NCBI GenBank assembly: GCA_900541415.1
Contig: UQJP01000006.1
Location: 1-64,000 of the forward strand
From: an uncultured Odoribacter sp.
GTDB taxonomy: Bacteria; Bacteroidota; Bacteroidia; Bacteroidales; Marinifilaceae
Reading direction: 5' to 3'
DNA: 64,000 bases
Shown here: piece by piece, positions 1-9,472 of the stretch
Layout: every line of letters starts with the position of its first letter
How positions within the stretch are numbered: position 1 is the first letter of the stretch
Position numbers and translations under genes: made by a program
Notes under the pieces: generated by a model
Databases searched by the model: none
What the model was told of the DNA's origin: nothing
Seen by the model: the letters and a program-made list of their open reading frames with translations, nothing else

Positions 1-688
1 AATGCCGTGGGGCGGGTTGTTCCCCCATTCCCCCGGCAGCCGATTCGCGATTCTGGTCTTTCAGGGCATCCTGAAGATCCTTCACCGTCAATCCGAAATT
101 CGCCATACGGTCGGGCATCACCCAAATACACATGCCGTAATAGCGGCTACCGATATTCGACACCCGGCCCACTCCCGGTATACGCCGGATAATATCCAGC
201 ACATTAATAGTCGCGAAATTACTCAGGTAAATTTCATCGAAACGCGGATCGTCCGAAGTCAGCGTCAAAGTCATCAGCTGATTCGAAGACTGCTTTTCCA
301 CAGAAATTCCATTCTGTATCACCTCGGCAGGTAAACGCGATTCCGCCAACTTCACCCGGTTTTGGATTTCCACGGCAGCCAATTCCGGATTCGTGGAAAT
401 GTCAAACGTCACACTGATCGACAAACCTCCGGAATTAGAACTGCTCGATTCCATATACAGCATTCCCGGCGTTCCGTTCAACTCCTGCTCGATAGGAGTG
501 GCCACCGCCTGCGAAACCGTTTGGGCACTCGCCCCCGGATAGGAGGCCGAGATCTTCACCATAGGGGGCGTAATCTGGGGATATTGATCCACGGGCAACA
601 AAAAAAGCCCGATACATCCCACCACAACAATCAATATAGAGAGTACCGCCGAAAAGATAGGGCGGTCTATAAAAAAAGACATCTTCAT
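1..688 (-). CDS. RND efflux permease, HAE1/AcrB family (N-terminal part, cut by window start)
   Basis: Inner-membrane proton-driven pump of a tripartite drug or solute efflux complex. Reading leftward from ATG at 688 gives MKMSFFIDRPIFSAVLSILI, the usual first transmembrane helix of AcrB-type pumps. The pore-domain segments follow: QYPQITPPMVKISASYPGAS, then TPIEQELNGTPGMLYMESSS, then an IRRIPGVGRV-type loop. The frame stays open for 229 codons to base 1, so only about a fifth of a roughly 1050-residue protein is visible. It lies 12 bases after the membrane-fusion protein gene (701-1891) and is surely cotranscribed with it. It is a second pump, distinct from the one at 5110-8286. Substrate cannot be told from sequence. 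Confidence 0.93.
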   Translation of the reverse strand, partial: MKMSFFIDRPIFSAVLSILIVVVGCIGLFLLPVDQYPQITPPMVKISASYPGASAQTVSQAVATPIEQELNGTPGMLYMESSSSNSGGLSISVTFDISTNPELAAVEIQNRVKLAESRLPAEVIQNGISVEKQSSNQLMTLTLTSDDPRFDEIYLSNFATINVLDIIRRIPGVGRVSNIGSRYYGMCIWVMPDRMANFGLTVKDLQDALKDQNRESAAGGMGEQPAPRH

Positions 689-700
689 ATTTTTCCCGTT

Positions 701-1891
701 TTAAACTTCTGCTTGTTCTTCCATCGGTATTCCGGCCACACTGTCCGCCACCGTTTCTTTCTGCACTTCCGTCCCGGCAGTGGCCTGCGGAGCCAGCAAC
801 ACTCCCGGCGTCAATTTATGGTAACCTTCCGTTACAATCATTTCATCCGGCCCGAGTCCCCGTTCCACCACAATAAAATTCCCGAACTCCGGTCCCGTTT
901 CGATAAACCGTTTTTCCGCCGTCCGGTCGCGCCGCATCACATACACATGCGCCCCGCCTTTCTCGATCGCCACCGCCCGGATAGGAACCACAATCGCGTC
1001 TTCCCCCACATCCAATAACAATTTCACTTTGGTAAACTGTCCCGGCAGCAACTTATGGTCAGGATTGGCAAGCTCCGCACGCACGCCGAAAGTTCCCGTC
1101 TTCGGGTCAACCTGCGGCTCGGCAAAATCCACCAGCCCTTTTTCGGGATATACCGAATTATCCGCCAATGTCACCGTGATCGATGGCTGCCAGGAACGCG
1201 TCGCATCCTGTTCCCCCAAACGTACATTCCGTTGCTGGCTACGTAAATAATCCAAAGCCGTCAAACTGAAATCCACCAAAACGGTATCGCTCGAAACCAC
1301 GGTCGCCAATAAAGATTTGGAACCGGGTCCCACCAGCGTCCCAATATCTGCGGAACGTTCCCCGATATATCCGTCGATAGGCGACCTCACGATTGTATAG
1401 CCCAGCTCCAATTCCGCCTGCGCCAAATCCGCCTTACTCATAGCCACATTCGCCCTCGCACTTTCATAAGCGGCTACCGCGTTATCCAAATCCAATTGGC
1501 TGGCGGCGTTCTGCTCATACAGGGGACGCAACCGCTCCAGGTCGCGCGCGGTTTTCAACTCCTGCGCCTGGTCTTTCTTCAACTGGGCGGAAGCCTTATC
1601 CACATGGGCGCGGTATAAATCCTGATTAATGATAAACAAAATCTGATTGCGCGACACCCGCCTTCCCTCCTCAAACAGCATCTTTTCCAGATAGCCTTCC
1701 ACTCTCGCCCTTACCTCCACAAACTGACGGGCACGGATTCGCCCCACATACTCTCCGTAAATTTCCACATTTTGAACTCCGGCTTTCTCCACAACCACCG
1801 GAATTCCCTCCTGAACTTTTTCTTTTTTACAACTGGTAAATGTGACAAGCAGAACACAGACTGCCCATCCCACAAAATTTCTACACCTCAT
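701..1891 (-). CDS. RND efflux membrane-fusion (periplasmic adaptor) lipoprotein
   Basis: AcrA/MexA-type adaptor that joins the inner-membrane pump to an outer-membrane channel. The 396-residue product begins with a lipoprotein signal ending TFTSC (Cys21). The barrel-sandwich half-motif around residues 55-80 (RARVEGYLEKMLFEEGRRVS) is followed by a long coiled coil rich in Ala, Gln and Lys (about 85-150). The second lipoyl half comes next (TIVRSPIDGYIGERSADIGT), then the beta-barrel and membrane-proximal domains. It ends in an acidic tail. First gene of a leftward pair with the RND permease at 1-688. There is no channel gene beside it, so it may use the TolC-like protein encoded divergently at 2121. 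Confidence 0.93.
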   Translation of the reverse strand: MRCRNFVGWAVCVLLVTFTSCKKEKVQEGIPVVVEKAGVQNVEIYGEYVGRIRARQFVEVRARVEGYLEKMLFEEGRRVSRNQILFIINQDLYRAHVDKASAQLKKDQAQELKTARDLERLRPLYEQNAASQLDLDNAVAAYESARANVAMSKADLAQAELELGYTIVRSPIDGYIGERSADIGTLVGPGSKSLLATVVSSDTVLVDFSLTALDYLRSQQRNVRLGEQDATRSWQPSITVTLADNSVYPEKGLVDFAEPQVDPKTGTFGVRAELANPDHKLLPGQFTKVKLLLDVGEDAIVVPIRAVAIEKGGAHVYVMRRDRTAEKRFIETGPEFGNFIVVERGLGPDEMIVTEGYHKLTPGVLLAPQATAGTEVQKETVADSVAGIPMEEQAEV

Positions 1892-1966
1892 CTTAAGCTA
1901 TTCTATATTTGATTCATTCTATAAATATGATACGGAAAACAATATAAAATGTGTTCCAAATTTCAA

Positions 1967-1974
1967 CAAAAGTA
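1967..1974 (-). promoter_or_regulatory. Candidate -7 box for the leftward efflux pair
   Basis: On the minus strand this reads TACTTTTG, matching the Bacteroidetes -7 element TAnnTTTG. No good -33 TTTG lies 19-21 bases upstream, so support is only moderate. It would give a leader of about 70 bases before the adaptor gene. Confidence 0.35.
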
Positions 1975-2120
1975 ACAAAACACTAATAATCAATACAGTA
2001 CACAACAGCATCTTTCTGCCGAATCCCGGATTTCTGGGTATTTATTCTACAAACAGAACAAATAATTCCACAACATTCCACAAAAGGTTCTCGTATAGCC
2101 ATTTATGAAATAGCAAAAAT

Positions 2121-3485
2121 ATGAAACGTATTATTATCCTGCTTCTATTATTGGAATGCTTCACCCTGCGCCTGACGGCACAACAGGATTCCGTCATGAA
2201 TTTACAACAACAGCTACCCAGCAACGACACCTGGTGGCAACTCTTCGGCGATTCTACGCTCACCGTTTTAATTCAAAAAGCGGTGGCTAACAATTACGAT
2301 CTCTCGAACGCCGTGAAAAACATCGAACTGGCCAAAAGCCGGCTTCGCATCAGCAAAAGCGCCTACTATCCCGAAATCAGCGCTTCGGCATCCTACACGC
2401 CGGAAAAAAGCAGTCTGGGAATCGACCACACCGACATGTACAGCCGGATTGGACAGGCGGGACTTTCTATGAACTGGGAATTGGACGTATTCGGGAACAT
2501 CCGGAAAAATGTAAAATCACAGAAACAATACTACCTCGCCTCGCAGGAGGACTACCGGGGGGTCATGGTGTCGCTTACGGCACAACTGGCCACCGCTTAC
2601 ATACAGCTCCGCACTTATCAGGAGCAGCTGGAAGTGGCACGCCACAACCTGAAATCGCAGGAAGAGATATTACAATTGAACGAAACCAAATTACAGGCAG
2701 GCCTGACATCCAAATTAACCGTCGCACAAGCCCGCGGACTTTGGCTGCAAACCCAGGCAACCATTCCCGGCATTGAAGCGGCCATTTACAGCCAGGCCAA
2801 CACTATTTCCGTACTGACCGGAGAATATTCGGCCACGCTACGCGACAGCCTGCTACAAATCCGTCCCCTTCCTTTGGGGGCAGAAGTTCCGGTGGCCGGA
2901 ATCCCTGCCGACCTCATCCGCCGTCGTCCCGACCTCCGGGCGGCAGAACGGACGATGGACGCTTTAGCCGCTGCGGCAGGTGCTTCCAGAGCCGACTGGT
3001 GGCCCAAATTCTATGTCACAGGCAGCTTCGGTTATGGCTCGGAATATTTCAAAAAAATGTTCAAAAAAGAAAACTTAGGCTGGCAAATCAGTCCGGCAGT
3101 CAAATGGACGATTTTCAGCGGCAGGGAATTGGTGGAAACCGCACGTACGGCACAATTACAACTGGAACAAGGTATTAACGACTATAACAACACCCTGCTC
3201 ACCGCTTTGCAAGAGGTGGACGATGCCATCATCGCCTATAACCGCTCTCTCCGCCAACTGGATGCCGATCGGCAAGCGCTGGAACAGATCAAGCTCACGC
3301 TGGATTATGCCGTCGACCTGTATCAGAAAGGTTTGGCGGACTATCAGAGCGTTCTCGACTCCCAGCGTAATGTGTTCAGTTACGAAAATACGCTGGTATC
3401 CTCCAGAAGCTCGGTACTTCTCTATATGATCCAGCTATACAAAGCCCTGGGAGGAGGCTGGAATATCCCCGAAACCGTAAAATAA
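2121..3485 (+). CDS. TolC/NodT-family outer-membrane efflux channel
   Basis: Outer-membrane exit duct of tripartite efflux pumps. The 454-residue protein has a signal peptide that ends near TAQ (residue 21) and no lipobox. The two repeats of the outer-membrane efflux family are visible. The first starts DTWWQLFGDSTLTVLIQKAV and runs through the SRLRISKSAYYPEISASASY helix. The second begins at LIRRRPDLRAAERTM (around residue 260) and includes the GWQISPAVKWTIFSGRELV strand. It leads the rightward array channel-adaptor-permease, 25 bases ahead of the adaptor gene. As the only channel gene here it probably serves both pumps. Confidence 0.93.
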   Translation: MKRIIILLLLLECFTLRLTAQQDSVMNLQQQLPSNDTWWQLFGDSTLTVLIQKAVANNYDLSNAVKNIELAKSRLRISKSAYYPEISASASYTPEKSSLGIDHTDMYSRIGQAGLSMNWELDVFGNIRKNVKSQKQYYLASQEDYRGVMVSLTAQLATAYIQLRTYQEQLEVARHNLKSQEEILQLNETKLQAGLTSKLTVAQARGLWLQTQATIPGIEAAIYSQANTISVLTGEYSATLRDSLLQIRPLPLGAEVPVAGIPADLIRRRPDLRAAERTMDALAAAAGASRADWWPKFYVTGSFGYGSEYFKKMFKKENLGWQISPAVKWTIFSGRELVETARTAQLQLEQGINDYNNTLLTALQEVDDAIIAYNRSLRQLDADRQALEQIKLTLDYAVDLYQKGLADYQSVLDSQRNVFSYENTLVSSRSSVLLYMIQLYKALGGGWNIPETVK

Positions 3486-3510
3486 ATTCAACACCATAAA
3501 AAGAAACCTT

Positions 3511-4629
3511 ATGAAACCGATATTATACTCCATGTTCATCCTGCTTCTGCTGGCATCCGGCTGTAAACACAAAAAACAAAACACGGCGGCAAGCGCAATG
3601 CCTACCCCCGAAATATGGGTAGCCACACCCCTCCGGCAGGACGTTACCTATGAATACGAATACCCGGCTTACCTCGAAGCGGTACAAACCGTAAATCTGG
3701 TGGCGAGAGTATCGGGTTTCCTCGATAAGATACAATTTATTCCGGGACAATTTGTCAAAGCCGGGACAACACTCTTTGTCATCGAACCCCAGCCTTACCT
3801 CGACCAGCTGGATGCAGCACGGGCACAAATGAAAAGTATGCAGGCAAAACTGGACTATGCCAAATCGCAATACGAAAAAATGAAAGAAGCCCTTCCCGGA
3901 AAAGCGGTCAGCGAGATCGATTATATTCAGGCACAATCCAATTACCACGCTGCACTGGCAAGCCTTCAGGATGCCAAAGCCCAGCTCAGCACAGCACAAA
4001 CAAACCTGAACTACTGTTATATCAAAGCCCCTTTCGACGGGCGGGTCTCACGGAATTTAGTAGACAAGGCCAATTTTGTCGGGGGATCGGTGGAGCCGGT
4101 AACTTTGGCTACGATGTATAGGGACAAAAACCTGTATGCCTATTTTAATATGGCTTATCCCGAATTTCAGAATTTACCCCCCGTAAACCCGGTTGGAAAG
4201 AAAACCGATACGCTCCTGCCCTTATATGTGGTAGACGCAAACAATCCGGACAAAACCTGGAAAGGGGATTTGGATTACACCGACCCTAACGTGGATTTAC
4301 AAACCGGAACAGTAACCGTCAGGGCAATCGTCCCCAATTCCGACGAAAAATTATTAAGCGGCATGTATGTAAAAGTGAAAGTACCCTACAAACAGGTTCC
4401 CCAGGCTTTGGTCATTCCTGAAACCTCCATCGGGACAAATCAGGCCGGACGGTTTGTATACATCGTCGATAAGGACGATAAAATCGTCCTCCGCCCGTTA
4501 CAAGTAGGCGTATTAGCAGGAGGAATGCGGGAAATCACCGGAGGAATCACCGCAGACGATCGCTATGTGGTGGAAGCCCTGATGAGCGTACGTCCCGGCA
4601 TGACCGTGAAACCCGTTGAAAAGAAATAG
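3511..4629 (+). CDS. RND efflux membrane-fusion lipoprotein (second system)
   Basis: Periplasmic adaptor of the rightward efflux system, 372 residues. The lipoprotein signal ends LLASGC (Cys18). It has the lipoyl-like half-motifs (VARVSGFLDKIQFIPGQFVK near residue 70; FDGRVSRNLVDKANFVGG near 180), an intervening alpha-hairpin of moderate length, and the beta-barrel segment GTVTVRAIVPNSDEKLLSGM near residue 270. It is clearly different in sequence from the adaptor at 701-1891, so this is not a recent duplication. The permease gene follows at 5110, but 480 bases of mostly dead DNA, including an inverted gene relic, lie between. Confidence 0.93.
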   Translation: MKPILYSMFILLLLASGCKHKKQNTAASAMPTPEIWVATPLRQDVTYEYEYPAYLEAVQTVNLVARVSGFLDKIQFIPGQFVKAGTTLFVIEPQPYLDQLDAARAQMKSMQAKLDYAKSQYEKMKEALPGKAVSEIDYIQAQSNYHAALASLQDAKAQLSTAQTNLNYCYIKAPFDGRVSRNLVDKANFVGGSVEPVTLATMYRDKNLYAYFNMAYPEFQNLPPVNPVGKKTDTLLPLYVVDANNPDKTWKGDLDYTDPNVDLQTGTVTVRAIVPNSDEKLLSGMYVKVKVPYKQVPQALVIPETSIGTNQAGRFVYIVDKDDKIVLRPLQVGVLAGGMREITGGITADDRYVVEALMSVRPGMTVKPVEKK

Positions 4630-4654
4630 AAACCCTGTTTACGCCCGGCATCAC

Positions 4655-4956
4655 TTATTTTTTCAGATACACGAACCGGATTACAGGATTATCCTCCTCC
4701 TGTAAACTGATTCCCTGTTCCTGTAAATAAGCTATTCCCTGCTCGCTGAAATCATTATATCCGTAGTTTCTAAAGCGACGAAACGAACGCTATCCGCAAT
4801 ATCGCTCAATTTCGCCTTTTTTTCTCCTTTCAACACCTTGGTCAGATGAAAAACAGGATGATCGGAACTCTTTTCAATACGGCATCCTGCTGCCCAAACA
4901 AACACCATGCCCAGCGCCAAAATTTTTACAACTCTATATCTACTCATAAAATACAT
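4655..4956 (-). pseudogene. Relic of a 6-bladed beta-propeller lipoprotein gene (internal deletion)
   Basis: An ATG at 4956 opens a lipoprotein signal ending WAAGC (Cys25). The family's opening blade SVRFVALETTD follows, and then the frame reaches a stop at 4732. In another frame the DNA resumes with YNDFSEQGIAYLQEQGISLQ and EEDNPVIRFVYLKK, ending at TAA 4655. This is the normal C-terminus of the same family (compare NPMIVRYYF in the gene at 13475). About 300 central residues are missing and the join is out of frame, so the gene is dead. It lies antisense inside the efflux array between adaptor and permease. The family assignment is from recognition of both ends, not from a search. Confidence 0.75.
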
Positions 4957-5109
4957 CTTTCACAACTGTTTATAATTTATAAAGTTATATTTAAAAAACG
5001 TTTTTTCAAACTTTCTCCACTTTATTTGACTACCCGTTTTTTCAATGTTGAAACACAAATCTTTTCACTCCCGTATGAAAGAAAAATAGGTCACCCATAA
5101 ACATCTGAT

Positions 5110-8100
5110 ATGTTCAGCACATTTTTTATCAACCGTCCCATCTTTGCCACCGTCCTTTCGATCCTGATCGTAATAGCCGGACTGGTGTCCCTGATAGGTT
5201 TACCCATTGAGGAGTATCCTACAATCACTCCCCCTACCGTCGTGGTAAGGGCATCTTATCCGGGAGCCAATGCCTCCACCATTGCCGATCTGGTGGGAAC
5301 ACCCATCGAGCAGCAGGTGAACGGCGTGGAAGGCATGCTTTATATGTCGTCCACCTCATCCAGCACAGGTTCTTACTCCCTGACCATCACATTCGAAGTA
5401 GGGACAGACCTCGATATGGCCACCGTGCTGGTGGAAAACCGGGTGAGCATGGCCCTGAGCACACTTCCGCAGGAAGTCACTAAAATTGGAGTAACCACCA
5501 CCAAAGAATCGACCAATGTGGTCATGTTCCTGTCGCTTACTTCCCAAACACCGGAATACGATGCCCTGTTCCTCTCGAACTACGCCGCCCTCAACATCAC
5601 CAATGATCTGGGACGGGTGAAAGGCGTGGGAAATGTGGGATTGTTCGGAATGGGCGATTACAGTATGCGCATTTGGCTAAATCCGGACCAGCTGGCGATC
5701 CGCAATGTCACTCCCGCCGATGTCGTGGCGGCCATACAGGCACAAAACATTCAGGTGGCCGCAGGAAATGTGGGGGCAGAGCCCTTAAACCAAAAAGAAG
5801 CCTATCAATATACCCTTGAAACCAAAGGCTTGCTGGTCGATGAAGAGGAATTCGGAAACATCATCGTAAAAGCCCTGTCCGACGGAAAATACCTGCGGAT
5901 TAAAGATCTGGCGACAATCGAACTGGGACGCGAAAGTTACAGCACCACCGCCACCCTGAAAGGAGGCGCGGTGGCAGCAATCGCCGTCTATCAGTTGCCG
6001 GGAGCCAATGCTCTCGACGTATCGAAACGGGTGAAAAAAGAAATGAACAAACTATCCGCCTACTTCCCTCAGGGCGTAGAATATAGCGTCACCCTCGACA
6101 CAACGGAATTTATCAACGCTTCTATCGCGGGTATATACGACACCCTCATCACCGCTTTCATTCTGGTGCTGCTGGTGATTTTGATTTTCCTGCAAAACTG
6201 GCGGGCGATGCTGATTCCGCTGGTTACGATTCCCGTATCCCTGATCGGTACATTCACTTTTATGGCCATGCTGGGATTCTCGATCAACACCCTCACCCTG
6301 TTCGGATTGGTGCTGGCCATCGGATTAGTGGTAGACGATGCAATCATTATTGTAGAAAACAGTTACCGCCTTATAGAAACCGGGAAATACCCCACCGTAA
6401 AGGAAGCCGTGATCGAAGCCATGAAAGAAGTGTCGGGAGCGGTGGTCGGCATCGTCCTTGTTTTGCTCGCCGTATTTATCCCTACGGCATTTATCGGCGG
6501 CATCACCGGACAGCTTTATAAGCAATTCGCCCTGACAATCGCCATTTCCACCGTAATCAGTGGATTCAACGCCCTGACCCTTAGCCCGGCACTTTGCGCC
6601 TTGCTGCTGAAACCGAAGCAACCCAGTCGATTTTTCCTGTTCAAAGCATTTAACCGATTTTTCGATAAAACAACCAGTGGCTACACCTGGGTTATCAAAC
6701 ACTTTATGAAACATTCGGTCATTACCTTCATTGTATTCCTGATTATGGCATTCTTTGCCTTTTGGGGATTCATGAAATGGCCGCGGACTTTCCTGCCCGA
6801 AGAAGACCAGGGATATTTTATCGCTTTCATGCAATTGACGGACGGAGCTTCCTATTCCCAAACGGCAACGGCTCTACAAAAAGCCTCCGACATATTGAAC
6901 CGGATGGACGGTATCGACACGTATATCACGATCAACGGCTTCTCGATGATGAGCAATGCCAACATTTCCAACGCCGGAACTATATTCGTGATGCTGAAAA
7001 ACTGGGATCAGCGAAAAACCAAAAACCTCAGCGCCCAATCGCTTATCGGCGAATTTAACGGCATGGCCTATATGGAAATCCCGGAAGCCCGCACATTCGC
7101 CGTACTGCCTCCCTCGATCCCCGGACTGGGAGAAAGTAGCGGATTCGAGGTGATGCTCGAAGACATTAACAGCTACGGCCCGCAGGAATTGCAAAAAATG
7201 ACGGACGAAATCATGCTCGGTGCCAGCCAAACACCGGGACTATCCTCCGTGCAATCCATGTTCAGCGCCAGCGTACCGCAATACTACCTGAACATCGACC
7301 GGGACAAGGTAGAGCTCATGCAGATCTCGCTGGGGGATGTTTTCAATACCATCAGCACCTTCTTAGGCTCTTCGTATGTAAACAACTTCGTTAAATTCGG
7401 GCGTACCTACCAGGTGAAAGTAGAAGGTGCTGCCGGAAGCCGGGCGGTGATCGAAGACCTGCGCCTGCTCAACGTACGTAATTCCAAAGGCGACATGGTT
7501 CCGATGAGTGCCTTCACCACCGTAGAAAACCGCCTGGGGGCAGAAAACCTGACCCGCTACAACACCTATATTTCCGCCTTGCTTTCCGGCTCTGCCGCCG
7601 ACGGTTACAGTTCCGGCGAAGCCATCGACATCATGGCGAAACTAATCCAGGAAAAAGCGGGTAATTCTTTCGGTTACGAATGGACATCGATGGCCTATCA
7701 GGAAATCAACGCCTCTTCAACCACCTCTCTGATCTTTGTGCTTGCGATCCTTGTAGCGTTCCTGATCCTTGCCGCCCAATACGAGAGCTGGAAAGACCCC
7801 TTCGCCGTAATTATGGGACTTCCCATCGCTTTGCTCGGCGTTGTGATAGGCGTCGTTGTGATGAATCTCCCGATCAGTGTCTACACCCAGATCGGGGTTG
7901 TCCTCCTGATTGCCCTGGCAGCTAAAAATGCAATATTGATCGTAGAATTCGCCAGAGATTACCGGGCATCGGGAAAATCGGCCGAAGAAGCCGCCCTCGA
8001 AGGGGGACGCGTCCGTTTACGCCCCATCCTGATGACCTCTTTCGCATTCATTTTGGGCACGCTCCCCTTAGTGATCTCCACAGGGGCGGGAGCCGCCAGC

Positions 8101-8286
8101 CGGATTTCTTTGGGAATTGCCGTATTTGCAGGAATGCTCATGACCTCTCTTGTCGGCACACTCTTCATCCCTAACTTCTATTTATTGATGCAAGGCAAAT
8201 CCCGAAAACCGAAAAAAGAAGATACTTCCCCGGCCATCCGGCCTGAACTACCCAGTACCCCGGAGCTACCGGAGCTACCGGAATAA
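5110..8286 (+). CDS. RND efflux permease, HAE1/AcrB family
   Basis: Proton-coupled inner-membrane pump, 1058 residues, full length for the family. Helix 1 is [20 protein letters not shown]. The proton-relay acids in TM4 are Asp409-Asp410 ([16 protein letters not shown]) and the partner Lys939 is in TM10 ([17 protein letters not shown]), so the pump should be active. The pore domain carries [19 protein letters not shown]. The C-terminus ends in a short Pro-Glu-Leu repeat ([13 protein letters not shown]), coded by near-identical 9-base units. Terminal gene of the rightward TolC-MFP-RND array and followed by a strong terminator. The 153 bases upstream hold no clear promoter. Confidence 0.96.
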   Translation: MFSTFFINRPIFATVLSILIVIAGLVSLIGLPIEEYPTITPPTVVVRASYPGANASTIADLVGTPIEQQVNGVEGMLYMSSTSSSTGSYSLTITFEVGTDLDMATVLVENRVSMALSTLPQEVTKIGVTTTKESTNVVMFLSLTSQTPEYDALFLSNYAALNITNDLGRVKGVGNVGLFGMGDYSMRIWLNPDQLAIRNVTPADVVAAIQAQNIQVAAGNVGAEPLNQKEAYQYTLETKGLLVDEEEFGNIIVKALSDGKYLRIKDLATIELGRESYSTTATLKGGAVAAIAVYQLPGANALDVSKRVKKEMNKLSAYFPQGVEYSVTLDTTEFINASIAGIYDTLITAFILVLLVILIFLQNWRAMLIPLVTIPVSLIGTFTFMAMLGFSINTLTLFGLVLAIGLVVDDAIIIVENSYRLIETGKYPTVKEAVIEAMKEVSGAVVGIVLVLLAVFIPTAFIGGITGQLYKQFALTIAISTVISGFNALTLSPALCALLLKPKQPSRFFLFKAFNRFFDKTTSGYTWVIKHFMKHSVITFIVFLIMAFFAFWGFMKWPRTFLPEEDQGYFIAFMQLTDGASYSQTATALQKASDILNRMDGIDTYITINGFSMMSNANISNAGTIFVMLKNWDQRKTKNLSAQSLIGEFNGMAYMEIPEARTFAVLPPSIPGLGESSGFEVMLEDINSYGPQELQKMTDEIMLGASQTPGLSSVQSMFSASVPQYYLNIDRDKVELMQISLGDVFNTISTFLGSSYVNNFVKFGRTYQVKVEGAAGSRAVIEDLRLLNVRNSKGDMVPMSAFTTVENRLGAENLTRYNTYISALLSGSAADGYSSGEAIDIMAKLIQEKAGNSFGYEWTSMAYQEINASSTTSLIFVLAILVAFLILAAQYESWKDPFAVIMGLPIALLGVVIGVVVMNLPISVYTQIGVVLLIALAAKNAILIVEFARDYRASGKSAEEAALEGGRVRLRPILMTSFAFILGTLPLVISTGAGAASRISLGIAVFAGMLMTSLVGTLFIPNFYLLMQGKSRKPKKEDTSPAIRPELPSTPELPELPE

Positions 8287-8300
8287 CCCTGCCTATATGG

Positions 8301-8344
8301 ATACAAAACAAGGATAATGAACATTCATTATCCTTGTTTTGTAT
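8301..8344 (+). terminator. Intrinsic terminator after the RND permease
   Basis: A perfect 20-base inverted repeat (left arm 8301-8320, right arm 8325-8344) around the loop ACAT, 15 bases after the permease stop. The right arm contains TTGTTTTG but no long pure T run follows. Confidence 0.8.
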
Positions 8345-8461
8345 TCCGGGAGTTTCAGATTTTTTAAACTTTACCGGAAACACCTATCACTTTTATTCAC
8401 ACAAAAAATAAAAAAATCAGGTTTTCTTTGTAATAAAATCAGACATGAATCGTCTTTATGA

Positions 8462-8980
8462 ATGATGACGGAAAAGGAATTTAATCATATCGTCCTGCCT
8501 CTGGCGCAAAACATCTGGTCGTATGCCCTGAACCTTACAGGCAACCGGACCATCAGCGCCGACCTTACCCAGGAAGTGATGTTGCGGTTATGGGATAGCC
8601 GCCAACAACTTTCCAGAGTCGGCAATATAAAAGCATGGGCGTTAAAGATCACTCACAACCTCTGGCTGGACTGGCTGAAAAAACAAAAACCGATATACGA
8701 TGAAGCGGAGCTTCTGAAAAACGGAGGACATGAAACCGATTTATTACAGCAAATCGCCCAGAAAGAAACTGCCGAAGCGGTCAGAAAAATCATCGACACC
8801 CTCCCGCCCAACCAGCGGGAAGTGATTATTCTCCGGGAAATAGAAGAACTGGAATACGAAGAAATCGCTAAGATCACGGGGTTGAGCCTGAACAACATCC
8901 GGGTGTTGTTGTCCAGGGCGAGAAACAAAGTGAAAGAAATCTTGGTAAAGCAATACCACATTTCTCTGTATGAAAACTGA
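8462..8980 (+). CDS. ECF-type RNA polymerase sigma-70 factor
   Basis: Extracytoplasmic-function sigma factor of 172 residues. Region 2 is seen in residues 1-75 (SADLTQEVMLRLWDSRQ, then KAWALKITHNLWLDWLKKQ). Region 4 is seen in about 108-160 (LPPNQREVIILREIEELEYE, then AKITGLSLNNIRVLLSRAR). There is no extra C-terminal domain. A second ATG one codon in (8465) is an equal candidate start. It heads a three-gene rightward unit: the small membrane protein begins 11 bases after its stop, and a DUF4252 protein follows. The usual arrangement predicts that the second gene is its anti-sigma factor. Confidence 0.93.
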   Translation: MMTEKEFNHIVLPLAQNIWSYALNLTGNRTISADLTQEVMLRLWDSRQQLSRVGNIKAWALKITHNLWLDWLKKQKPIYDEAELLKNGGHETDLLQQIAQKETAEAVRKIIDTLPPNQREVIILREIEELEYEEIAKITGLSLNNIRVLLSRARNKVKEILVKQYHISLYEN

Positions 8981-8991
8981 ATCAAGAATTT

Positions 8992-9426
8992 ATGGAACCA
9001 ATTGAAAATAAATTAGCAAGATACTACCGGGGAGAATCATCCTTAGAGGACGAACAAGCCCTCAAAACCACCTACCGGAAAGGAGAACTACCCTCCGAAC
9101 CTGCCCTGTCGTACGGGGGCGACACAGCCCCCTGTCCGGAGGAGGTGTTCCAGGCTATACGTCACGGCATCGGGAAGCGGAAAACCCGCCATTCCCGGCG
9201 TATTTTCCAGATAGCCGGAGGAATTGCCGCCACGCTCTTGCTCATTATCGGGCTACGCGCATTTCTGCCTGCCCCGTCATCGACCGAGATACAACTCTCC
9301 GAACAGGTGCAACGGGAACGATTCGAGGATGCTCTGCGCGTCATTGCCAACGTGCTGAATGAGCAAATAACCGGAAAAGAAAAAATTGTATACGAAGACA
9401 ATGACCTGATTATTGCCATCGAATAA
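8992..9426 (+). CDS. Small single-pass membrane protein, probable anti-sigma factor
   Basis: 144 residues. A cytoplasmic N-terminal half begins ENKLARYYRGESSLEDEQAL, which resembles the short start of Bacteroidetes anti-sigma proteins. A basic stretch (GKRKTRHSRR) is followed by one membrane helix at about 71-91 (IFQIAGGIAATLLLIIGLRA) and a 50-residue outer tail. It lacks the FecR domain seen in SusCD-linked anti-sigma factors. The anti-sigma role is inferred from position right after the ECF gene, the topology and the size; no diagnostic motif was seen. Confidence 0.65.
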   Translation: MEPIENKLARYYRGESSLEDEQALKTTYRKGELPSEPALSYGGDTAPCPEEVFQAIRHGIGKRKTRHSRRIFQIAGGIAATLLLIIGLRAFLPAPSSTEIQLSEQVQRERFEDALRVIANVLNEQITGKEKIVYEDNDLIIAIE

Positions 9427-9472
9427 ATCAGGACAGCCCCCTCCGATTATAAACTCTAAAAATTATATCGCC

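Noticed and set aside
4846..5100. 84-codon plus-strand frame between adaptor and permease
   Set aside because: It is antisense to the propeller relic and has no signal, domain or promoter of its own.
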